A stretch of DNA of 12,967 bases. It comes from Alphaproteobacteria bacterium MarineAlpha10_Bin2 (GTDB taxonomy: Bacteria; Pseudomonadota; Alphaproteobacteria; UBA828). Where the stretch lies: contig PTKB01000047.1 of assembly GCA_002937555.1 (NCBI GenBank), positions 1-12,967 on the forward strand, given 5' to 3'. Below are positions 5,652 through 12,967 of the stretch, piece after piece (position 1 is the stretch's first letter; every line of letters starts with the position of its first letter). The notes beneath the pieces were generated by a model. It was not told the origin of the DNA. It saw only the letters and a list, made by a program, of their open reading frames with translations, and searched no databases. The translations under genes were made by a program, and so were the position numbers.

Positions 5652-7694
5652 GTGGCAGGTTATATGGTCGGCATCGATGTGGGCGGGACGTTCACCGATT
5701 TTGTCTCCTACGATCCACAAACCAAAGCCGTCGAAGTGTGGAAAAATCCGTCGACGCCGAAAGACCCGAATGATGGCATTCTCACCGGTCTCGGCAAATT
5801 CAAAAATCCCGGCGACATCAAGAATATCCGCCTCGGCACCACCGTCGCGACCAACGCAATTTTGGAGCGCAAGGGAGCCACGGTAGGCTACGTCACCACC
5901 GCCGGCTTCAGGGATATCCCCTTCATCCAGCGCGGCAACCGGCGCAGCCACTACGACATCACCTGGATCAAGCCGAAGCCGCTGGTGAAGCGCCGCCATT
6001 GCTACGAAATCTCCGAACGCGTGATGGCCAACGGCGAAGTCGAAATCCCGCTCGACGAGGCCGGCGTGCGCGCCATGGCCAAGCAGATCAAGGATGAGGG
6101 CGAGATCGAGGCGTTATCGGTCAATTTTCTGTTTTCCTATGTCAGACCCGATCATGAGCAGAGGGTCAAGGAAATCCTGGCCGAGGAGTTGCCGGATATT
6201 CCGGTCTCGATCTCCTATGACGTGCTGCCCAAATGGAAGGAATATGAGCGCGCCTCGACGACCATCGCCGACGCCTACATCAAGCCCACCATCAGCAAAC
6301 AGATGAGCAACATCCGCCAGCGCTTCGCCGATAACGGCATCACCGACCATATCGTCGTGATCAAATCGAACGGCGGCGAAATGTCGCTCGAAGCGGCGGA
6401 AAATGCGCCGATCCAAATGACCGTTTCCGGCCCCACCGGCGGCGTCATCGCCGGCAAGCATATCGCCAAGCTGGTCGGCATCGATCATCTGGTGACCATC
6501 GATATGGGCGGCACCTCGACCGACACTTCGACCATCGTCGGCGGGAAGGAGAATTTCACTACCGACTTCGAGATCGAATTCGGCATCCCGATCCAGATTC
6601 CGATGATCGACATCCGCACCATCGGCGCCGGCGGCGGCTCGATCGCCTGGATTGACAAGGGCGGCATGCTCAGGGTCGGCCCGGAAAGCGCGGGCGCCGA
6701 TCCCGGCCCGGCGTGCTACGGCGCCGGCGGCACCAAAGCCACGGTAACGGATGCCAATTTGGTGCTCGGGCGGATCAACCCCGACAATTTCCTCGGCGGC
6801 GCCATGAAGCTCGACAAGGGAGCGGCGGAAACCGCGATTCAGGCGGTCGCCGACGAATTGGGCCGCTCGGCGGGCGAGACCGCGCTCGCGGTCATCCAGA
6901 TCGCCAACAACAATATGGTCGGCGCGCTGCGTTCGGTGCTGATTGAACGCGGTTTGGACCCGCGCGATTTCTCACTGCTTGGCTTCGGCGGCGCCGGGCC
7001 GCTGCATATCGCCGATCTGATGAACGATGCCGGCATCCCGAGCGGCATCGTGCCCAACTATCCGGGCCAGTTCTCGGCCTTCGGTTTCATCCTCACCGAT
7101 GCCCGCGTCGATACCATGCGCACCGTGCAAATGACGTCGAAACGCTTCGATCAGGCGCGCGCCACCGAGGTCATGCAGGCTTTGATCAAAACCGGGATCG
7201 GCGATCTCACGGCGCAGGGCTACGGCAAGAACGTGGAAATCCACCGCTCGCTCGAAATGCGCTATCTCGGCCAGAATTACGAACTGGAAATTCCAATTTC
7301 CTTCGACAACTTTACCGACGAAACCACGCCGCAATTGTGGCAGGCGTTCCACGACATGCATCTGGCGCGCTTCGGTTTCAACATCCCACGCGAAGTGATC
7401 GAGGTGATCACCGTGAAGGCGACGACGGTGTCGCTCACCGAGAAGCCGGAATTCGCCACCATCGGCGACAGCGGCGGCGCTGCGGCGGAGCCCGCCTCGC
7501 GCCGCGAAGTGACGTTCGAGGACGGACTGCACGACACACCGATCTACGACCGCGCGGATTTGCGCGAAGGCCATAAATTCACCGGTCCGGCGATTGTCGA
7601 AGAAGCAGTGTCGGTCACGATCCTGCGCCCCGGACAGAATTTACGCGTAGACGCATACGGCAATTTGCTAATCGGAAAAATCGCCGAGGAATGA
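5652..7694 (+). CDS. hyuA: Hydantoinase/oxoprolinase family protein, subunit A (ATP-dependent)
   Basis: HyuA-type subunits bind ATP and activate the carbonyl substrate in ATP-dependent hydantoinases, 5-oxoprolinase, caprolactamase and acetone/acetophenone carboxylases; they act with a HyuB subunit in the cytoplasm. The 680-residue product, of usual length, begins VAGYMVGIDVGGTFTDF, an ASKHA-type phosphate loop. It has the second nucleotide motif TIDMGGTSTDTSTI (about residues 281-294), GAGGGSIAWID, ESAGADPGPACYG, and GFGGAGPLHIADLM near residue 440-455. A C-terminal beta-rich domain ends in RPGQNLRVDAYGNLLIG. GTG 5652 is chosen because GGAGAG (5641-5646) sits 5 bases before it; ATG 5664 is the alternative. 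The stop overlaps an ATG of the next gene (ATGA at 7691), so it is tightly coupled to the two hyuB genes. Substrate is not determinable from the sequence. Confidence 0.93.
   Translation: MAGYMVGIDVGGTFTDFVSYDPQTKAVEVWKNPSTPKDPNDGILTGLGKFKNPGDIKNIRLGTTVATNAILERKGATVGYVTTAGFRDIPFIQRGNRRSHYDITWIKPKPLVKRRHCYEISERVMANGEVEIPLDEAGVRAMAKQIKDEGEIEALSVNFLFSYVRPDHEQRVKEILAEELPDIPVSISYDVLPKWKEYERASTTIADAYIKPTISKQMSNIRQRFADNGITDHIVVIKSNGGEMSLEAAENAPIQMTVSGPTGGVIAGKHIAKLVGIDHLVTIDMGGTSTDTSTIVGGKENFTTDFEIEFGIPIQIPMIDIRTIGAGGGSIAWIDKGGMLRVGPESAGADPGPACYGAGGTKATVTDANLVLGRINPDNFLGGAMKLDKGAAETAIQAVADELGRSAGETALAVIQIANNNMVGALRSVLIERGLDPRDFSLLGFGGAGPLHIADLMNDAGIPSGIVPNYPGQFSAFGFILTDARVDTMRTVQMTSKRFDQARATEVMQALIKTGIGDLTAQGYGKNVEIHRSLEMRYLGQNYELEIPISFDNFTDETTPQLWQAFHDMHLARFGFNIPREVIEVITVKATTVSLTEKPEFATIGDSGGAAAEPASRREVTFEDGLHDTPIYDRADLREGHKFTGPAIVEEAVSVTILRPGQNLRVDAYGNLLIGKIAEE
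7686..7690 (+). promoter_or_regulatory. Ribosome binding site of the first hyuB, deciding between two ATG starts
   Basis: GAGGA abuts the ATG at 7691 with no spacer but lies 9 bases before the ATG at 7700. Only the second has workable spacing, and starting there makes the N-terminus line up residue for residue with the second hyuB (MSEKRDVDMV against MSDDRKMDMV). Confidence 0.5.
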
Positions 7695-7699
7695 ACGAC

Positions 7700-9421
7700 A
7701 TGAGTGAAAAACGCGACGTCGATATGGTGACGATGAGCATCATCGATTCCACCATGACCGCCATTTGCCGCGAGATGGGCATTACTTTGATGCGCACCTC
7801 CTACTCGACGATCTTCAACGAGGCGCTCGATTTCACCTGCGCGCTGGCTAGCCCGGAAGGCGAGATGATTGCCCAGGCCGAGTTCTGCCCGTCGATGATC
7901 GGCGGCGTGCCGCTTCTGGTCAGGAGCTGCGTCCTCGAAATCCCGCTCGACGAATGGGAGCCGGGCGATGTCGTCGTTCATAACGATCCCTACCGCGGCG
8001 GCTTGCACTGCCCCGAGCACACCTTGATCCAGCCGGTCTTCGTCGATGGCGAGTTGATGGCCTTCGCCATGACCATCGGCCATCTGGTCGAGATCGGCGG
8101 CATGGTGCCGGGCGCCTTCGCCGGCGAAGCGACCGAGATTTTCCAGGAAGGCATTCGCGTGCCGCCGGTGTTCATCAAGAAACGCGGCGAGGATGTCGAA
8201 GAAGTGTGGAAGCTGCTGCTCGCCAACGTGCGCACGCCGCGCTTCAATTATGGCGACCTCCGGGCGCTGATTGCCGGCACCGATGTCGGCGAACGCCAGC
8301 TTGCGGCGATGATCGAGAAATACGGCAAGGATGTGTTCTGGAAAAACACCGCCGACTTGCTGGACTATTCCGAAAGCCGCATGCGGGCCGAGATCGCGGC
8401 CATTCCGGACGGCAAATACACCTTCTCGGACGAGGTCGAAGATGACGGCATCGAAAATAGGCCCTACACCATCAAGGTCGCCGTTCACATCAATGGCGAG
8501 GAGGCGGTGATCGACTATACTGGCACCTCGCCGCAGGCCAAGGGGCCGATCAACGCCACCCTCGGCGTCTCCTATTCCGCCGCCTATAACGGCATGCTGC
8601 ACGTCACCGACGAATCGATCCCCACCAATTCCGGCTGTTTCCGCCCGATTCGCGTGGTCTCGCCGCCGGGCACGCTCCTCAACGTCGATTATCCGGCGCC
8701 AGAAGTGGGCGGCAATACCGAGACCCATTGCAAGATCGCCGGTGCCGTGATCGGCGCGCTGTCGCCGGCGATGCCGGACCGCACCATGGCGGCCGAGGGC
8801 GCGACGCACACCAATTTCGTCTTCGGCGGCACCGACAAGGATAGCGGCGAGGCGTTCGTCTGCTATGCCATCGAGCTTTCCGGCTGGGGCGGGCGCAGTT
8901 TCGCCGACGGCAACGACGCCACCGATTCGATCAACGGCAATTGCCGGGTCATTCCGGTCGAGGTGTTCGAGACGCGTTTTCCGATTCAGTGCGAATCCTA
9001 CATAATGGTTGAGGATTCTGGCGGCGCCGGAAAGTTCCGCGGCGGCCTCAGCACCCAGCGCACCCTCAAATGCCTCGATACCGCGATCACCGGCAGCCAG
9101 ATGTCGGACCGCCACCACAACCGCGCCTGGGGCCTTTACGGCGGCCAGTCCGGCGGCACGGCGGGCACCTGGCACATGGCGGCCAACACGGTCGAATGGC
9201 GCACCATCGACGACGCCTTTAACAAGGTGAGCCCGAGCAAATGGAGCAACGTCACCATCGCGCCGGGCGACCGCATCCGCTTTCAAACGCCGGGCGGCGG
9301 CGGCTGGGGCGCGCCGAGCGAGCGCCCGCAACAGCGCGTGCGCGAAGACCTGGCGGAAGGCTATATCTCGGCCCGCCATGCGCGCGAGGTTTACGGGTTG
9401 GAAGGCGCCGGCGACGACTGA
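7700..9421 (+). CDS. hyuB: Hydantoinase B/oxoprolinase family protein, first copy
   Basis: HyuB subunits carry the metal-dependent half of ATP-dependent hydantoinases and related amidohydrolases/carboxylases, acting on the phosphorylated intermediate made by HyuA. The 573-residue product has the family hallmarks: SYSTIFNEALDFTCAL, VVVHNDPYRGGLHCPEH (residues 92-108) with likely metal-binding His/Asp/Glu, EGIRVPPVFIKKRG, NVRTPRFNYGDLRAL, GPINATLGV, NSGCFRPI, PAPEVGGNTETH, WGGRSFADGNDATD, DSGGAGKFRGGL, and the glycine-rich end GGGGWGAPSE followed by DLAEGYISARHA. The start at 7700 rests on Shine-Dalgarno spacing and alignment with the next gene; ATG 7691, overlapping the hyuA stop, is the alternative. 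It is followed after 24 bases by a full-length homologue, an unusual arrangement. No lesions seen. Confidence 0.93.
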   Translation: MSEKRDVDMVTMSIIDSTMTAICREMGITLMRTSYSTIFNEALDFTCALASPEGEMIAQAEFCPSMIGGVPLLVRSCVLEIPLDEWEPGDVVVHNDPYRGGLHCPEHTLIQPVFVDGELMAFAMTIGHLVEIGGMVPGAFAGEATEIFQEGIRVPPVFIKKRGEDVEEVWKLLLANVRTPRFNYGDLRALIAGTDVGERQLAAMIEKYGKDVFWKNTADLLDYSESRMRAEIAAIPDGKYTFSDEVEDDGIENRPYTIKVAVHINGEEAVIDYTGTSPQAKGPINATLGVSYSAAYNGMLHVTDESIPTNSGCFRPIRVVSPPGTLLNVDYPAPEVGGNTETHCKIAGAVIGALSPAMPDRTMAAEGATHTNFVFGGTDKDSGEAFVCYAIELSGWGGRSFADGNDATDSINGNCRVIPVEVFETRFPIQCESYIMVEDSGGAGKFRGGLSTQRTLKCLDTAITGSQMSDRHHNRAWGLYGGQSGGTAGTWHMAANTVEWRTIDDAFNKVSPSKWSNVTIAPGDRIRFQTPGGGGWGAPSERPQQRVREDLAEGYISARHAREVYGLEGAGDD

Positions 9422-9445
9422 AGCCCAAAATATGAAGGAACCGGC

Positions 9446-11158
9446 ATGAGCGACGACCGGAAAATGGACATGGTCGCCATGAGTATTTTGGATTCGACCA
9501 TGGTCTCGGTGTGCCGCGAAATGGGCATCACGCTGATGAAGACGTCCTATTCGACGATCTTCAACGAGGCGCTCGATTTCACCTGCGCCATCGCGGCGCC
9601 GAACGGCGATATGTATGCGGTGGCCGAGTTTTGCCCGGCGCAGATTGGCGGCATGCCGCTGGTGATCCAATGTTCCTTACAGGAAATTCCGCTCGACGAT
9701 ATCGAAGAGGGCGATGTGATCGTCCACAACGATCCCTATCGCGGCGGCCTGCATACGCCGGAGCATTCGCTGTTCACGCCGGTGTTCGTCGACGGCGAAT
9801 TGATCGCCTTTACCGTCGCCATCGGCCATATCGCGGAAGTCGGCGGCATGGCGCCGGGCTCGTTCCCGGCCGAGGCGAGCGAAATCTTCCATGAAGGCAT
9901 CCGCGTGCCGCCGGTGAAGATCAAGAAACGCGGCGTCGACGTCGCTGAGGTATGGAAACTGTGGCTCGCCAACGTGCGCACGCCGCGCCACAATTACGGC
10001 GACATGCGCGCGCTCATCAGCGGCGTCGAGGTCGGCGCGGCGCGGCTGAAGGAGATCGTCAAAAAACAGGGTGCGAAGAAATTCCGCCAGACCTGCGTCG
10101 ATCTGATGGATTATGCCGAGGCGCGCATGCGCGGCGAGTTGGCCCAGGTTCCCGACGGGCGCTACGATTTCGAAGACTATATGGACAATGACGGGCTCTC
10201 GAACGAGCGCGCCGCGATCAACGTCGCCGCCTTCGTGCAGGGCGACGAGATCGTCGTTGATTTCAGCGCCTCCTCGGCGCAGGTGCGGGGGCCGATCAAC
10301 GCCACTCTCGGCGTCACCTGGTCGGCAACCTACAACGCCATCCTGCACATGACCGACGAGACGATCCCCAAGAATTCCGGCTGCTTCCGCCCAATCCGCG
10401 TCGTCGCGCCGCCCAATATGTTGGTTAATGTCAATTATCCGGCACCCGAAGTCGGCGGCAACACCGAGACCCATCCGCGCATCGCCGGCACCGTGATGGG
10501 CGCGCTGGCGCCGGGCATTCCCGAGCGCGCCATGGCGGCGGAAGGCGGCTCGCACACCAATTTCGTGTTCGGCGGCCAGGATCATGAGTTCGATGAATAT
10601 TTTGCCTGTTACGATATCGAGCTATCGGGCTGGGGCGGGCGCCCTTACGCCGACGGCAACGACGCCACGGATTCGATCAACGGCAATTGCCGGGTGATTC
10701 CGGTGGAAGTGTTCGAAACGCGCTATCCCTGGTTCACCGAGTGTTTCAGCCTGGTGCCGGATTCGGGCGGTGCCGGGACCTATCGCGGCGGCCTGGCGAC
10801 GACACGCACCCTCACTTGTCATAACCCGGACATGATCATCAGCCAGCTCTCCGACCGCCACCACCACAGTGCTTGGGGGCTCAACGGCGGCGGCCCGGGC
10901 GGCACCGGCACCACCGTGTTCATGGCCGCCGGCACGAGCGACTGGCAGACCATGACCGAGGCGTTCAACAAGCCGTCGACCAGCAAATGGTCGAACATTG
11001 TGGTGCATAAGGGCGATCGCATCCGCATCCGCACCGCCGGCGGCGGCGGCTACGGCGAGCCCAAGAAACGCGACCGCGCGGCGATCGCGGACGATATCGC
11101 CGAGGGTTATGTCTCGGCGGAGCGCGCCAAGAAGGATTACGGCTACCCGGCAGGCTAA
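9446..11158 (+). CDS. hyuB: Hydantoinase B/oxoprolinase family protein, second tandem copy
   Basis: This is a 570-residue full-length paralogue of the preceding gene and aligns with it almost without gaps: by my count 48 of the first 65 residues are identical. It keeps the same hallmarks, including VIVHNDPYRGGLHTPEH (residues 92-108), EGIRVPPVKIKKRG, GPINATLGV, PAPEVGGNTETH, DSGGAGTYRGGL and the C-terminal GGGGYGEPKK with DIAEGYVSAERA. It diverges more in residues about 185-260 and in the segment after ETRYPWF, where substrate or partner specificity might differ. ATG 9446 follows AAGGAA (9435-9440) by 5 bases. Both copies look intact, so they may form a mixed A-B-B complex, or each may pair with the single HyuA for a different substrate. 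That is inference. Confidence 0.93.
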   Translation: MSDDRKMDMVAMSILDSTMVSVCREMGITLMKTSYSTIFNEALDFTCAIAAPNGDMYAVAEFCPAQIGGMPLVIQCSLQEIPLDDIEEGDVIVHNDPYRGGLHTPEHSLFTPVFVDGELIAFTVAIGHIAEVGGMAPGSFPAEASEIFHEGIRVPPVKIKKRGVDVAEVWKLWLANVRTPRHNYGDMRALISGVEVGAARLKEIVKKQGAKKFRQTCVDLMDYAEARMRGELAQVPDGRYDFEDYMDNDGLSNERAAINVAAFVQGDEIVVDFSASSAQVRGPINATLGVTWSATYNAILHMTDETIPKNSGCFRPIRVVAPPNMLVNVNYPAPEVGGNTETHPRIAGTVMGALAPGIPERAMAAEGGSHTNFVFGGQDHEFDEYFACYDIELSGWGGRPYADGNDATDSINGNCRVIPVEVFETRYPWFTECFSLVPDSGGAGTYRGGLATTRTLTCHNPDMIISQLSDRHHHSAWGLNGGGPGGTGTTVFMAAGTSDWQTMTEAFNKPSTSKWSNIVVHKGDRIRIRTAGGGGYGEPKKRDRAAIADDIAEGYVSAERAKKDYGYPAG

Positions 11159-11169
11159 CGGCGCGCCCA

Positions 11170-12135
11170 ATGCAAATTATCGACGCCGCGGCGCTCGACG
11201 AATTGCTCGACTATCCGGCGCTGATCGAAGCGCTGAGGGCGATGTTCCGGGAGGGCTGCGACATGCCCACCCGCCATCACCATACCGTCGAGGTGCCGGG
11301 CGGCGCGCCTGGCACGCTGCTCATTATGCCGGCCTGGCAGGCGGGCGGCATGATGGGCGTGAAGACGGTCACCATCTTTGGCGGTAACGCCGCGCGCGGC
11401 CTGCCTTCCGTTCTCGGGCAATATTATCTGATGGACGCCACGAGCGGCGAGCCGCTGGCTTTGATCGAAGGCACTGTCTTGACGCGATGGCGGACCGCGG
11501 CCGCCTCGGCGCTGGCCTCGGACTATCTGTCGCGGCGCGACGCCACACGTCTGTTGATGGTCGGCGCCGGCAGCCTCGCGCCGCACCTGATCCGTGCCCA
11601 TTCTGCGGTGCGGCCGATCCGCGAGGTGCGTATTTGGTCGCGCGATATTAATAACGCCGAATCTCTTGCGGCGCGTCTGAAAGTGCCGGATGTCAAACTC
11701 TCTCCGGTTGAGAGCTTGCAGGGCTCCGCCGGTTGGGCCGATATCATCAGTTGCGCAACGCTCTCCGAAGCGCCGCTCATCAAGGGCGAATGGCTCAGCG
11801 CCGGCGTTCACCTCGATCTGGTCGGCGCGTTCCGTGCGGATATGCGCGAGACGGACGATGCGGCGCTGGCACGGGCGCGCATCCATGTCGACACGATGGC
11901 CGGCGCCCTGTCGGAGGCCGGCGATATCCTGTTGGCGATCGAGGCAGGCGCGATATCAGAAGTCGATATCCTCGCCGATCTTTACGCCCTCACTCAGGGC
12001 GAATCGGCGGGTCGCAACGGCGCCGATGACATTACCCTGTTCAAGTCCGTGGGTGCGGCGCTTGAGGATTTGGCCGCCGCCTGCCTGGTTTACAAACGCC
12101 ACGCCGAACGTGTTCAGGACTCGCCTTCGAAATAG
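11170..12135 (+). CDS. Ornithine cyclodeaminase / mu-crystallin family protein
   Basis: Members use NAD(P) to deaminate, cyclise or reduce amino acids and cyclic imines: ornithine cyclodeaminase, alanine dehydrogenase, pyrroline-2-carboxylate reductase, ketimine reductase. The 321-residue product has Lys65 in GVKTVTIFGGN, then ARGLPSVLGQYYLMDATSGE, Arg108 in LTRWRTAAASALAS, the Rossmann motif VGAGSLAPHLI (residues 131-141), and DLVGAFRADMRETD with a conserved catalytic-position aspartate. The residues expected for catalysis are present, so it should be active, but the reaction is open. It begins 11 bases after the second hyuB with no clear ribosome binding site, so translational coupling is likely. 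Its context suggests it handles an amino or imino acid released by the hydantoinase-like step. Its 3' end overlaps the convergent cupin gene by 22 bases (12114-12135). Confidence 0.9.
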   Translation: MQIIDAAALDELLDYPALIEALRAMFREGCDMPTRHHHTVEVPGGAPGTLLIMPAWQAGGMMGVKTVTIFGGNAARGLPSVLGQYYLMDATSGEPLALIEGTVLTRWRTAAASALASDYLSRRDATRLLMVGAGSLAPHLIRAHSAVRPIREVRIWSRDINNAESLAARLKVPDVKLSPVESLQGSAGWADIISCATLSEAPLIKGEWLSAGVHLDLVGAFRADMRETDDAALARARIHVDTMAGALSEAGDILLAIEAGAISEVDILADLYALTQGESAGRNGADDITLFKSVGAALEDLAAACLVYKRHAERVQDSPSK

Positions 12136-12618
12136 TCGACGCCGGACTCGCGTTTGGTGAAGAAGAACAATTCGTATGGATGGCGGCCGGGTGGCGCGCC
12201 GGCGATGACGCCGATTTTGTCGGAATCTGGATATTCCGCCACTTCCGGCTGCTCCATGGTGCTGATCGCGAGATAACTCAGCTCGCTATCCGAATCATTG
12301 ACAATCTGATGCGCCTTGCCGGTGCCGGGCGGCGCCGCAACGACGTCGCCTTCACGCAGCGGAAAGCGATCCTCGCCGTAGCGCAGCGTGCCCGTCCCCG
12401 TGAGGATCACGAACATTTCCTCATTGGCGTGATGCAGGTGAAACTGCCAGGCGCGCTTGCCCGGCGGCACCACCACCAGCCGGCTGCCGAGCTTTTGCGC
12501 ACCAATGGCCTGGCCGACCGGGCCGTAAGCGCGCCTCGAAGCTGCCCTGATCGCCGATCGGGCCGTTTTGCTCCAATTCCACGTCGTCAAGATTTATTAC
12601 CGGCGATGTGGCGCTCAT
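12114..12618 (-). pseudogene. Cupin domain protein, interrupted by one frameshift
   Basis: A single-domain cupin of about 167 residues is encoded in two frames. The start, ATG 12618, has a strong ribosome binding site and begins MSATSPVINLDDVELEQNGP, running to GDQGSFEAR. Near 12525-12530 the family-like sequence moves to another frame, continuing YGPVGQAIGAQKLGSRLVVV and the cupin motifs: HLHHANEEMFVILTGTG (HxHxxxE metal site) and GDVVAAPPGTGKAHQIVND (PxGxxH with trailing N). It ends TKRESGVDYFEGES. One surplus T, read on the minus strand (an A in the pair 12527-12528), explains the shift. Both halves look under normal selection, so the lesion is recent or a sequencing error. Possible roles are a metal-dependent dioxygenase, isomerase or sensor; no specific one is supported. 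It is downstream of the isochorismatase gene by 27 bases. Confidence 0.85.
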
Positions 12619-12623
12619 AAAGA

Positions 12624-12630
12624 CCTCCCC
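12624..12630 (-). promoter_or_regulatory. Ribosome binding site fixing the cupin start
   Basis: GGGGAGG on the minus strand ends 5 bases before the ATG at 12618. It supports a start in the first frame, and therefore supports a frameshift later in the gene, because the ATG at 12590 of the downstream frame lacks such a site and would encode about 20 residues unlike the cupin family. Confidence 0.6.
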
Positions 12631-12645
12631 TAATGAGACGAAGGA

Positions 12646-12967
12646 TTAGCTCGCCCGGCGCTGACGGTAGCCGTCCAGTTCCGCCACCAATTCCGCGGTG
12701 TCGACCGTGCGGCAATAGCCCTTGATCGCCTTCAAGGAATTTTCGTGCGCCGCCTGGGATGGCGTCGTGCAAGCGTCCGCCACCAGGGTCACGAGAAAGC
12801 CGCGGTCGCAAGCGTCGCGCACTGCCGATTCGACGCATTGCTCAGTATAGACGCCGCAAATGCCAAGGCGCTCAACGCCGAGATTGCGCAGCACATATTC
12901 GATGTTGGTCGAATTGAACACGCTGGATGCCGATTTCGGCAGCACGATCTCGTCATCGCCGGGCGCG
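12646..12967 (-). CDS. Isochorismatase family cysteine hydrolase, 3' part (gene runs off the window)
   Basis: Isochorismatase-like hydrolases with a Cys-Asp-Lys triad include nicotinamidase, N-carbamoylsarcosine amidase, ureidoacrylate hydrolase and other amidases. The visible 106 residues start APGDDEIVLPKSASSVFNST, where the lysine in LPKSASS fits the catalytic Lys, and include YVLRNLGVERLGICGVYTEQ followed by CVESAVRDACDRGF with the nucleophilic cysteine preceded by the usual GVYTEQ cis-peptide loop. The end is ELDGYRQRRAS and TAA at 12646-12648. The GTG at 12945 is internal, since the open frame and family similarity continue to the window edge; the N-terminal half with the catalytic Asp lies outside. 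It precedes the cupin in the same direction, converging on the hyu operon. An amidase acting on an N-carbamoyl product would fit the neighbourhood, but this is inference. Confidence 0.9.
   Translation of the reverse strand, partial: APGDDEIVLPKSASSVFNSTNIEYVLRNLGVERLGICGVYTEQCVESAVRDACDRGFLVTLVADACTTPSQAAHENSLKAIKGYCRTVDTAELVAELDGYRQRRAS

Noticed and set aside
7544..9670. A 708-codon open frame on the minus strand opposite the first hyuB
   Set aside because: It is a GC-rich antisense shadow: rich in Arg, Ala, His and Gly, with no recognisable family motif, and it lies opposite a gene with unmistakable HyuB motifs. Similar shadows at 9677-10585 and 4711-5433 were dropped for the same reason.
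5652..11158. Acetone carboxylase or acetophenone carboxylase operon
   Set aside because: The A and B subunits belong to the same superfamily, but no small zinc-binding gamma-type subunit gene is present, so hydantoinase/lactamase-like chemistry is the simpler reading. Not fully excluded.
1..12967. CRISPR array, tRNA/rRNA genes, insertion sequence, integrase, toxin-antitoxin or phage genes
   Set aside because: I looked for regularly spaced repeats, cloverleaf-like segments, transposase motifs and terminal inverted repeats and found none. The only repeated DNA is the homologous hyuB pair.

Overview
The window is GC-rich (roughly 60 to 65 percent by eye), densely coding DNA. It looks alphaproteobacterial, and I would guess an uncultured member near Rhodospirillales. 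The basis is protein similarity recalled from memory and the gene order HDAC-like deacetylase, xseB, ispA, tlyA, not any search.

Layout. Bases 1-483 hold two pieces of an acyl-CoA dehydrogenase in opposite orientations, meeting at an 11-base palindrome near 218-228: a central piece read on the minus strand and a C-terminal piece read on the plus strand. Bases 473-3379 are a minus-strand housekeeping cluster in transcription order: HDAC-like deacetylase, xseB (exonuclease VII small subunit), ispA (farnesyl diphosphate synthase) and tlyA (rRNA 2'-O-methyltransferase). The first ATG that suits tlyA is one base out of frame. The dxs gene often found between ispA and tlyA in relatives is absent. 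A 93-base divergent gap leads to a plus-strand lipoprotein and a Do-family periplasmic protease with two PDZ domains (to 5499).

Bases 5652-12135 form a tightly packed plus-strand catabolic operon: hyuA (ATP-dependent hydantoinase/oxoprolinase subunit A), two tandem and clearly homologous hyuB genes, and an ornithine cyclodeaminase/mu-crystallin-family oxidoreductase. Converging on it from the right are a cupin gene, carrying one apparent frameshift, and the 3' part of an isochorismatase-family cysteine hydrolase that runs off the window. Together these suggest opening of a hydantoin-like or lactam ring at ATP cost, hydrolysis of an N-carbamoyl or amide product by the cysteine hydrolase, and a pyridine-nucleotide-dependent imine/amino-acid step by the cyclodeaminase-like enzyme. 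The true substrate cannot be read from the sequence.

The most unusual points are the inverted acyl-CoA dehydrogenase junction, the A-B-B hydantoinase arrangement with its linked amidase and imine-handling enzyme, and two single-base lesions (tlyA start and cupin). Three lesions in 13 kb in otherwise healthy genes makes assembly or amplification error a serious possibility. I see no tRNA, rRNA, CRISPR array, insertion sequence or prophage gene, and no gene-free stretch above 300 bases.
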